64,000 bases of DNA from Leptasterias polaris (Eukaryota; Echinodermata; Asteroidea; Forcipulatida; Asteriidae): positions 2,976,001-3,040,000 of the forward strand of contig JAZGTN010000087.1 of assembly GCA_037783415.1 (NCBI GenBank), in the 5' to 3' direction. The position numbers and the translations under genes were made by a program. A model generated the notes under the pieces. That model was not told where the DNA came from and searched no databases. It saw only the letters and a list, made by a program, of their open reading frames with translations. This document shows, in pieces, positions 35,501-47,500 of this stretch (position 1 is the stretch's first letter; every line of letters begins with the position of its first letter).

Positions 35501-38500
35501 CAAATTAGCACTCCATGTGTTTAACCATTTTAAAGTTTTGTTGTTGACATGTCTGTTTATTATTCATCAAGGCTTACAATTTCATGGAGTTTCCAGAGCT
35601 TTACTTTTGAAATAGTGCAAATTATCCATGATAACCTTTGCACAAAAGCGGCAGTTTTCAAGTAGCTCTCAATTTTCATTAACCATTGCCATCAGTTTAG
35701 GCCTAAGGTGATGTTGTTATCATTACATTTTGGTTTCAATCTTGTCAGTGCTGTTGTTATTTTGTGCTCTCCTAGAAAATATCTCTGGTTTGCATAGTTG
35801 GCATAGTTAGTTGTGTACCAAAAAAGGATGTAATGAAAGTGTAATTGAAGAAAGGGCATTTCAGCAAGTAATGTGCAAGATTATGTTCTAAGAAAACTGA
35901 GTGTGGAAGTTTGATCGGTTTTCTGCCATTAAAAAGGGGGTTTAGGAAGGCTCAATTCTGTATGGGAATGGAAATTCTCGTTTTTGTGGGTAATTCCAAC
36001 AACAAAAATGAAGAAGTAATGCCATAACTTTTGGGGGTCAGGAGCCATTTATTGTTTAGGACCTTCTTTTACAAGGACTCAAAAGTGTTTTGTGTGCCTG
36101 GAAGTAGGGGATAGAGCCATACGAGAGCCAACAACAAGTTGTAGACTGGTTTTTTTTCGGGAGAGTAATGACCATTTTGACAGTGTTGTATGACTCGAGT
36201 CCAGGACTCGGACTTGAGTACGTCTCGAGTCACAATTTCGGTGACTCAGACTTGACTCAAGTCACGTCTGCAAAAGACTCGGACTCGGACTCGGACTCAG
36301 ACTCGGACTCGACTATCATGACTCGGACTTGTCCCTGAGGACTCGTGACTCGAGTCACGTATTTTCACAAACAAAACCTTTTTTAAATAATAAAAACAAT
36401 TCCGATGATCCGATCGTCATTCCCGGAGTGCACATGGAGTTAACGTCTAGCACAATAAATAAGTACACTGTCGTATGGTGTTGCAAGTAATAGTGTTCGT
36501 GATTATTGTGTAGATGGCCATCTACGTACAGCGCGTGTATGTTCGATTCGTATGTTCAATACGCATAATAACACTGGGATGCACGATTTTGATGCATATT
36601 ACAAGGGAAATGGCATGTCTGGTGTAAAACACAGCCTGCATATTGCACTGTGATGGCTGTGTGTTGTTTGCACCAGTTTCTACACATGGTCGACACACAC
36701 ACACGACGTCAAGTTTGGTCACGTCACAAGTAAAAAGTAGTACAAAAATTTTTCAGTCATGGCATATCTGCCATTCCGCCCCGTATTGTTTCTTTTGGTT
36801 ATACCAACTTTAACAAAAACTTTAACAGAACTTTGTTTCAATAAATGTGTTTTATTTTGTCATTTCCAATTCTTATTTTACGACATTTGGTTTGCAATCA
36901 ATATTTAAACAAGTGACTCGGGACTCGGACTCGGACTCGGACTCGGACTCGGACTCGACCCAAGTGACTCGTGACTCGGACTCGTGACTCGGACTCGGAC
37001 CAAGTGACTCGTGACTCGGACTCGGACTCGGACTCGGACCAAGTGACTCGGGACTCGGACTCGGACTCGGACCAAGTGACTCGGGACTCAGACTCGGACT
37101 CGACCCAAGTGACTTGAGACTCGGACTCAGACTCGACACAGGTGACTCGACTACAACACTGCCAATGGCCGGGTCCAAGTTTTGCATTTATAGGCAGGTA
37201 AAGAGACTGTAATTCAATGACACACTGAACGTTCAGAAGGTGTTAATTATAGAACAAGAAGATGTCACTCCTCACTTTTCAGATGCTTTTACTTAGTCTT
37301 TGTTTTCCTTTCTTTTCTTAGCAAAGTACTTAACCCAACTTTTGTTCGATAACCCAACTTTTTGTCCTTAAACATGACTGTATGTGTGACCATCATTTTG
37401 TTTCACTATCTCTTTATGTAACTACGCATTTTGTTTCAAATTTCATTGAAACTGATTGTAAGGATAGTTTAGTTTGTAGATAAGTGTAAGGAAAGTTGAA
37501 AACATTAAGGATGACATTTTTGGGGCTTTCGCTTTCATGCCATTTTTCCTTCAGTATTGTTGATTTCAGGGATGCATTGTAACAAATCAAACTTTCAATA
37601 TCAATCAAAACCATTATCAATCAAAACCGTTATCACTATTTATATTTGTTCTCCCTACTCCCAAGCAGAGATAGGTATTTCCTTGGAGCTTGACAGGGTC
37701 AGCAATGCAATGTGTGAAAAATCCACCCAACTTTCTTCGGAATTTTCCAAGAAATTCATCCATCTTTTTATAAAAAGATGTATGTTAAATCCACTTTTGT
37801 CAAATCAAAGCTGGAAAGGCTCCTTAGCAGTTTTTTGTAAAATGATAAACAGTTAAAGTGAAAAGACTGCTTTTCATTTGGTTGTTAAATTTAATTTCCT
37901 TTGATAGCTTCTTACTATTTAAAGCTCTTTTAAGGTATTTAAAACTTAATTTCAGACCAAGCTCTATACTTTAAAAACTTGTTCAACTTGTATTTGGTCT
38001 CGTTTGATGTAATTGGATAGCTGCATTTACTTTAAGAATCACTTCATATACAGTACAAACAAGTTTACAAGTTTGGAAACTTTTGTATTTATAAGATAAA
38101 AATTGCTGGAAATTAGTGGCTTTCTGTATGTACTCTGATTTTTGATTCTTCATACATCTTACATTTTCTAGGTAAATGAATAACTCTCAGTGAAATAATA
38201 CTACCATGCTTACATTACATGCATCAGATTTCTGAGGGTTCGTTTATGTTCAAGAGAATGCTCGGCCAGAGACGTGGTTGGTACCTGCTGTCACCTCGCT
38301 AAAACATTGATGGATTTGACGTTTTTGTGAAAATACTGTGAATTTCGGGGGGCTGTTTTCTCCGCAAGTAGACACTGTATTCAGCTGAAACTTTCACATG
38401 TGACTTTTATTGCGTCTTTCTTTATAATTATGACTTGAGTTGACAAACCATTACCCTACCTTTCAGCTTATATGCTGCACAAAGTACAAATGATGAACAT

Positions 38501-41500
38501 AGTAGGCCTAATATTCTTACTACTTAATCTGATTTCTCTTATTATAAGATTATTATTAAATAGCTTGAAATAGTCTTTATAATATGTCAGCTCTATACTT
38601 AATGCAATTCATCTGCCTATTTTTCAAGGGTCGGTATCATGCCTGATAGTTAATACATTTTCATTCCTAAAAGAAATGATAGGGAACTACATGTAGATGC
38701 AGCTGTTTTGTATTCACCCAAAAAAAATGATATACTGAAAATGAGGTTGCCCCTGAAAACAGACAAAATTAGTCTGGTTATCTGAATAGGTGAGCCTGAA
38801 GGTCATTGCATCATACCTGCATGCATTGGTTGCACACATAGACTGTTCACTGTTTGAAATTACGCCCCTACCACCAACAGGATTGCTTGCCCATAAAACC
38901 TTTGTATTCAGGGAATAAGACTCAAGATGGAAAACTCATGAATAAGGCCCATTTATTTGTTTATATAACATCTTAACTTTCTCTTTTTGTACTAACTGAC
39001 TTGTCCTGTTTTTTCATTATAGTAACTACAACTACTTTTTAGCAAAAAGGCATCTGTTTATTATAGGCACTAATATTCTCTAAATCATTAGCAATTAAAT
39101 GAGTTGATCTGAACAGAAAGTCTTCTCCTTTGTTAAAAAACCTAAAAGTTATTTATAATATATTAACAGGCCTGGAATCTCATCTTTGAGAAGGCACGGT
39201 CATTTGCATTTTGCAAAGGACACTTCCATTTGAAAATCTTAAAGTCTATGGCCAGCTTTTGAAGGGGCACCAAGACCAAGACCAGGGGCAACAGAGGCTA
39301 TGCCCTCCATGTAATTCCAGGCTTGCATAAACTGAAATTACTCACAGATTGTATTCAACAAACACAAACAAAAAATCTCTTTGTAAATTAGGAAGAAAAC
39401 ACATGGCTGTATATATACATGTACATTCATAAAAAAACAACCCAGAAGTAACTTTGATGTTTACAATACAGGATGTACATTATTGTGTGCATCTTGCTTG
39501 GCTTCTGTTACCAATATGTACAAGTTAGTAGCAAGTATCTTTTTATTTACCTAATACTTTTCAAAAGCGAGTTGATCATAATAATTTTTAATTTTTAGCC
39601 AATTATGTTCTGTTTCAGATGGGTTCATCAAGTTCAGTGCCTTTCTCTTCAATCTTCACCCAGCTCTCCTTAACAGTGGTTGTGCCTCTCGTCCTTGGAC
39701 AGGTCAGTTGATTTCTCTAAAAGATTTTATCACACAACTTGTGCAGACAAACTTACAAGCGTTTCTTTTTCCAATTGAAGGCACCGTTTTCAAAAGAGGT
39801 TCAGGAATAGCAGACTTTCTACAGCAAAGTTTGAAAGTATACCAAGCAAATGTGCTGAACCTCTACATATACTAGAACTGAAACTAGGTCATCTTTATCC
39901 AATTGAAAGAAAATATTTCAGAATATGAGATGGTTCAGGGATTGCGGACCATCTACAGCGTAGTATACAGAGCATGACCTCCTTGAACATGGGGTGCTTG
40001 GCTCCGTAGAGCATTGGGTTGACCGCACTGTTGGCAAAGAGGAATATTACACCATACAAGAAGAGATGATCCAATTTCAGCATGATGAAAATGCAGTTGG
40101 GAAGCGGAAGGATGAAGCAAACGCAGGAAACAATGAAGAGGTTTTTGATAATCTCAATCTGGTGCTTGTGGATACGCTTCTTACGCTTTGTTTGATTGAT
40201 TACTGGTGGGTCCACCGTGCTTTGTTCTTGGGAACTTGTACGAGTGGAGACGTTATTACTGAAGACTCGTTGCTCGTTCTTGAAGTGGCGTTGGATGAAC
40301 ACAAAAATGAGAGCATAAGATATAAGAGTTACAGTTAATGGGACTGGGAAGAAGATCCCTGCCAATATGATCTTATAGAGACCTGACGACTGAAGCTCAC
40401 TGTCATCTAAGCATACATGGATGTTTTTGTTGTAGTTAAGTTGCCCAATCCCTGTTGCAAGCAACATTGTTGTTATTGCTGTTGGAAACAGCCAAAGAAA
40501 TGCAACCATTGGTACCAGTTTGTTGGTGGTGTAAATTGTTCGGTAAATGGATGAGCGTTTGGTTATGAGGAGCATTCGATTCACTGCAATAGAGGCAATG
40601 CTGAACATGATCACCCCAGCCATGATGGGAGATAAGAATGCTGTAGCTCGGCACAGGAAATCCAGCGAATTGGGCGGGCCACCTTTGATGAATAAAACGA
40701 TGGTGTTGAACAAGGCAAAGATGCACATCAGGAAATCTGCAACACTGAGGTTGGCCACAAAGATATTTGTGACTGTCTGGAGCCGGCATGACACTGCAAC
40801 AGCGATCAGAACGATTGCATTGCCAACAATCCCTGTAATAGAGATGATTTGCATTATGGCACAGACTTTTTCCTGTGTTTGCAGTGACACAAAGTCTTCA
40901 GCAATAAGAAAAATCTGCACTGTCACACATCATTTCTGCTGTGTTTAAGAGTGAAAGAGAGTCTGCATCAATAAGAAAAGTTTGCGTCACCACACAGATT
41001 TTCTCCTTTGTTTGGGGTGACGCAGAGTCTTCAGCAATCACCAAAATCTGTGCTGTCAAACAGACTTTCTGCTTTGTTTGTAGTGACGCAGTTACATTAG
41101 TAAGAAACTTTTGCACCATCACCTTGACTTTCTCTTGTGTTTGCAGTGACACAAAGTCTTCAGCAATAAGAAAAATCTGCACTGTCACACATAACTTCTG
41201 CTGTGTTTAGAGTGAAAGAGAGTCTGCATCAATAAGAAAAGTTTGCGTCACCACACAGATTTTCTCCTTTGTTTGAGATGACGCAGAGTCTTCAGCAATC
41301 ACCAAAATCTGTGCTGTCAAACAGACTTTCTCTTTTGTTTGTAGTGACGCAGTCTACATTAGTAAGAAACTTTTGCGCCGTCACCTTGACTTTCTCTTGT
41401 GTTTGCAGTGACACAAAGTCTTCAGCAATAAGAAAAATCTGCACTGTCACACATAACTTCTGCTGTGTTTAGAGTGAAAGAGAGTCTGCATCAATAAGAA

Positions 41501-44500
41501 AAGTTTGCGTCACCACACAGATTTTCTCCTTTGTTTGAGATGACGCAGAGTCTTCAGCAATCACCAAAATCTGTGCTGTCAAACAGACTTTCTCTTTTGT
41601 TTGTAGTGACGCAGTCTACATTAGTAAGAAACTTTTGCGCCGTCACCTTGACTTTCTCTTGTGTTTGGAGTGATGCAGAGTGTAAAGCAATAAGAAAAAC
41701 CTTTTGTCACCTCACAGATTTTCTCCTTTGTTTGGAGTGATGCAGAATCTACAGCAATAAGAAAAACCTATGCTGTCAAACAGACTTTCTCCTTTGTTTT
41801 GAGTGACACAGAGGCTACATCAGTAAGAAAAATTCTGTGCATTCAAACAGCCTTTCTCCTGCAATAAGAATTATGTGCGCCGTCAAACAGACCTTCTCTT
41901 GTGTTTGGAGTGACAGAAAGTTTACAGCAATAAGAAAGTTTCGAGTAACACATCAGTAAGAAAAATCTGTGCCGTAAAACAGACTTTCTCTTGTGTTTGG
42001 AGTGACACATTGTTTATTGCAATAAAAAAATCTGTGCAGTCAAACAGAATTTCTCCTGTATATATAATGCAGACTTGTTTGTGACATTTAGCAATGTTGT
42101 TCGCATGTTTTAATAAGTGATTTCTTAAAGCATGGAGTTGGGTTTTTGAATAATTTTCTCTTGTTTGTTTTTCTTGCCCTTCTCTGATTGTAACATATAC
42201 AGGAATCCCAATGCTGAAGATCGTTTTTGCAGGTTATGAGCATCTATCCTTGATCTCCATTCCTCTTCTAGTTTATCATCCAACTCAGATTCTCCTTGGA
42301 GGGGTGTTAGTTAACAGAGTCAAGCAATGGATAGTTGCAGCTGACAAACAAAGGTACTGTATTTGCACTTCCAACTGGTTAACCTTGACAAGCACACATG
42401 CCACATTGAGGGCGCCCTTCGAGAGGCAGCAACATGGCATTTTGTGCTCAGTGTACTTTTACAGTTTTAGCTGTTTTACTCTTTTTTTGATATCGATGTT
42501 TGCATCCTTTTTGTGATTTGTGACTATAACTGTGACTGTAAGTACCCTGTGACCACCAACACTTCTTTTTGAACTTGCACTGTGATTTTATAGAGGTTTT
42601 CTATCATCGATTTGCACAACTTCTTGCCATCAATTTTTGGAAGAGTGACTCCAGACCTCCGTCAGTACTGAGCATGTACTGTAAACAGTCAGGCCCCAAG
42701 AGCACTGTGTTATACCTATACGTGGCGGACCATTGACTTGTCACTGTCATCTAGCCGACTGAGTGTCCTGTTGCCGCTACTTGTCTGTCACTACTTTCTG
42801 AGCTACTTTCTGAGCTGCCATGTGTTTCCCTGTGTATTCCATCCAAGAACTGATAAACATCGGTAACAATTGTAATGGTAGATTTAAACCATTGCCAGCC
42901 ACTGACTGGGCCTATCTCAAATCTTTGGGCATTGCTCGACGCAGTACCCGTGGACGCCGCGCAGGTAGGCATAAACAGAGACAAATACACCCTGTACTCA
43001 CAAGAAGATGTGTAAACCTGAAGTACAACACACATCAGTCTGAGAGAGAGAGACCAAGAGTTTTATCTGCAATCCCCAAAGCACCGGTAACTCCCAACAC
43101 TTCAGCCCCATTGTTTCTTCCAAGGCTCTTTCTAACCAATGCATGCTCAGTGTTGAACAAAATTGATGAATTGGCTGAAACCCTGCAACAAGCACGTTCA
43201 GATATTGCTATTGTGACAGAATCCTGGGTGAAGCCTACCACAGCACCAGACCAATACAAAATCGCCAATTTCAACGTGTTCAGCAAATGCCGACAGGATA
43301 GGCCGGGAGGTGGCATTCTCATCTACACCAAGGACAACCTTAGAGCAGAACCAATAGAGGAAATTATTGTTCCCCCTGAGCTGGAAGCAACATGGATGTT
43401 GGTGACGCACCCCAAACTACCAAGAGCTGTTCCCTACATTGCAGTTGCCGCAGTGTACATTCCTCCACAGTCGCCTCACCAAGATCTGATGATGAACCAC
43501 CTGATATCATCCGTGGACTATCTACGAACTCATAAAGCTCAGGCTGGTATAATGATAATGGGAGACTTTAATCGGACTGAAATTAAGTCACTTTGTCTGG
43601 GAAATGGATTGAAGCAAGTTGTCACTCTACCAACAAGAGGCGATGCAGTGTTGGATTTGATCATCACGAATGTTCACAATCTATACTGTACCCCTTCTGT
43701 CAAAGCCCCCATGGGGTGTAGTGATCACAACTGTATCAGCCTAGAGCCCAGGCAATCCACACCACTTAACATTATAACAACTAAATCTGTTCAGCCTATT
43801 ACTGAATCAAAGGTAAATCAGTTCGGAAGATGGATTCAAGACCAATCATGGTCCGATGTTTACAATGCAAATGATGTCCAGTCTAAGGCAGATGCCTTCT
43901 ACCATGTGCTCGATGAGGGTATTGATCTATCTTTCCCAAGAAAGACTGTCCGTTTACATGGCAATGATAAACCGTGGATGACTGACAGAGTTAAGGCCCT
44001 CATTCGGCATAGGCAGAGGGCGTTTGCATCAGGGGATACACAGATGAGGAAGTCACTGAGAAGCCAGGTCATAAAAGAAATCAAGAAGGCCAAAAAATCC
44101 CACAACATCAACAAGGTGAGATATTTGCAAAGGACAGAACCGGGAAGGTGGCATAAGGAAATCAGATCATTTGCCAATATGAAAAAATCTGAAACCTCCA
44201 TTCATGTACCAAAGATCGATCCAAGTGATCATGTTGCTATTGCCAATGCTATCAACAATCATCTGGCCAGTTTTTCCCAAGTGCAACAACCAATCAGATT
44301 AGATGAGCTACCGGCCTATCTGCCAAGTAGCAAGCCACCTCCCCAGTTTCAACCGTGGGACATTCATGAGGATTTGAAGAGGGTGTCTGTTTCAAAAGCC
44401 GGGGGGCCTGACAATGTTCCTCAGAAGGTGTTAAAGGAATTCGCATACGAGCTCAGTTCCCCTGTGTCTGACATCATTAACACCTCTCTCGTACAGGGCA

Positions 44501-47500
44501 GTGTTCCTAATCAATGGAAAAATGCAAATGTCATCCCTGTACCCAAACAGACACCCCCTTCAATCGAAAAACTTAGGCCAATTTCATTGACATCAACTCT
44601 AGCAAAAATTGCTGAAGGTCGTGTAGCCCAACATGTGCTAAAGTCAATCCAACCTTATGTTGATGACAGACAGTATGGTAACCGTAAGGGTATGTCAACC
44701 ACACATTGCCTAATTGATGTCTACCACCAATTGGTGTCAAAAGCTGAGAAACCTGGCAACATCAGTACTCTTGTACTAACTGATTTCTCCAAAGCTTTCG
44801 ATGTTATTGATCACAACATTGCTTTTTCTAGTCTTTTGAGCATGGGTGTGGCGCCCAATATTGTGCAGTGGGTGGTTGACTTCATTTCTGGTAGACAACA
44901 AAGAGTCAAATATAAACAAACCCTCTCCGATTGCATTACTTTAATGGGTGGTGTCCCACAGGGAACAATTTTAGCTCCAATTATTTTTCTTTGTATCATC
45001 AACACTGCCCAAGAGGAAGTCAGGGATACGGACGTCCATGCATGGAAGTATGTCGATGACCTGACATTGAGTGAGAGTAGAAGTTACGGTAGTCCAGGTA
45101 CCATCCAAGATAGTTTGGACTCCTTGTATCAATGGACCATTGATACCAAACTGAAACTCAACCCATCAAAATGTCGGGTCATGCAGGTGTACTTCGGACG
45201 AAAACCCATCCCCGACGTGGATGTCCGTATCTCTGACCAGAAACTCGCCATCATGGACAAGGTCAAACTACTTGGGGTAATCATTGAACAAAATTTAAAA
45301 TGGGAGGGCCAAGTAGACTCGATGTATAGTAAGGCCAACAGAAAGCTATTCATGCTAAGGAAGTTGAAGGAAGCTGGACTAGACGCCGAAGAACTCCTCA
45401 CAGTATACAAAGGCTATATTCGCCCAGTCCTTGAATACGCAGCCCCTGTTTGGAATGCTGGCCTTACCCAGAAGCAGGTGAGCCACCTCGAGAAGATCCA
45501 GAAGCGTGTATGTCACTACATCCTCTCTAAGGACTACACAACATACCACGATGCTTTGTCTATTCTTCAATTGGACTCCCTCCAGTCTCGAAGAAACAAA
45601 CTCTGCCACCAATTTGCAGAGAAGGCAAGCGCTTCTGTGAGATTTTCGAGGTGGTTCCCTGCTTCTGTAAACAACTCATCTATGCAACTCCGCCAACGAG
45701 CACGGTTTGGTATGTTTCACTGCAACACCAAAAGATTCCAAAACAGCCCCTTGCCCTACCTCACCAAGCTCCTGAACTCCTAGAACCATGTTAATATACT
45801 TGCTTAATTTGTCTTAAATGTATACAAATGTAGTGAACCTATTTGTACATGTCTGGCAGGCCATTGCTTTTGTGCTTTTTTGTGTGTGTGTTTTTTTTTG
45901 TTTTTTTTGTTTTTTTTTGTGTTTTTTGTTTTTTTTGTTTTTTTTATCAAATGTTCACTATGTATTTTCTATTGTAAAGCTTTTTAATAACTAATGTAAT
46001 ATTTTTTAATTATTGTAAATTATGCCGCAATTCAGCGGTATGCTGCGATGGCATTTTTAAATAAATAAACCAAACAGTGAGATGCCAGAGCTTCTGAACA
46101 TCTCTTTAATTCGTCGGTTGTGCTAGGAAATGATGCATCGGTTGCAAATCAGTTTTTTAACAAATCATTTATATATTCTGTACTTTTAGTTTTTACATTT
46201 TCAACAAGTTTCAGGACTCAATACAAAACATTTCCGTAATTACACTACTAAGCATGACCGACGTATTACTAGATTTGACATTCTGTGTTTCATCGAAGTG
46301 ACGTATCACAAAACAACACTTTAACCATTGAAACACATAGTACTGGCACGGTGACAAATATGCAGAATACAAGTTTTGCACTTTTACGAAGTGGCGTATC
46401 TGTTGACTTATTGAAGTTTATCATTTTCACAAAGCGATGTATGCATTGGCTTGTACACAGTGCTCTGTGTGCATGTCTCAATTTTTGTTTTCAAAAAGTG
46501 ACATGTGTTTAGGAATTAATAACTCATTAAAACAGTTACAAGATTGCAAACACATCGACAGTTTGGTACCAATGAGTCAGCTTTATTTGGGGAATAAAAC
46601 TTTTGTTTAAAAGTAGTAATCAGTCTCTGAAACAGCAGTTTGAAAAATAGTTCAATTTCAACCACCATTTTCTCCAAACACAGAGATTTGGCTGTGGTGC
46701 AGCATACGTCAGTTCATGACACGGTCAACGAATTCTTGACCTAATGAAGCTTTTATCTCTTTATTGTAGATTTATTATACTTGACATGAATTCCACTTGT
46801 CATAACTACAATAAACAGACAATGTTTTATCATGTGTGTTTTTAAATGTATTGGCCTTCTTGTGTGGAAAACTAACTTTCATCTCGGAGACAGCACTAGA
46901 AAACTTGTTGTGGGATTGGTAATCAATCTTTAATTTCATAAAGTAAAACACATGTAATGAAAAACTTTGAGAGGCATCTTCCTTAAAATGACAAAATACT
47001 TCATGGAGGATTGGTAAAGCTAAGACAGAAGGCTTTTGATTAAGCTTGCTTCAATCTTGGTGACATGCTTTTAAGAACAACTAATTTTGCACAGGGTTAT
47101 AAGTCAGTTGTGTATTGCAACTGTTTCTAAGACATCATGAGATGAGCTTTGAGGCACCCTTGATTAAAATAAAAAAACGTTGGTAATGATCAACACAAAA
47201 TATAACATCAACTTATATGCCAAATACTGATATGAATGCCAAACATCTTGTTTTAATAGTCTGAAGTACTGCCATTTATATACAGCCAAAAATCGTATAA
47301 ACCCTTGTGTCGAATTGGTCTCAAAACATGATCATGAATGATGGAACTTTCAAAGATTGATTGCATTGATGTGTCCTTTGACAACTAGTGGTTTGAAATC
47401 AATGCACTCAATCAATGATGTGTGATACATGTACTTTTAGTGAAAGTTTATCATTTCATGTACATATTCGCAGTCATCAAATTATCTTGTGCATTCTTGA

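Noticed and set aside
36873..37187. Minus-strand Ser/Pro/Glu-rich frame ([16 protein letters not shown])
   Set aside because: Direct translation of the GGACTC repeat, no start context or splice partners.
40898..41188. 96-codon minus frame [12 protein letters not shown]... as a separate gene
   Set aside because: Open only because the satellite monomer lacks stops; the same sequence forms the GPCR N-terminus.
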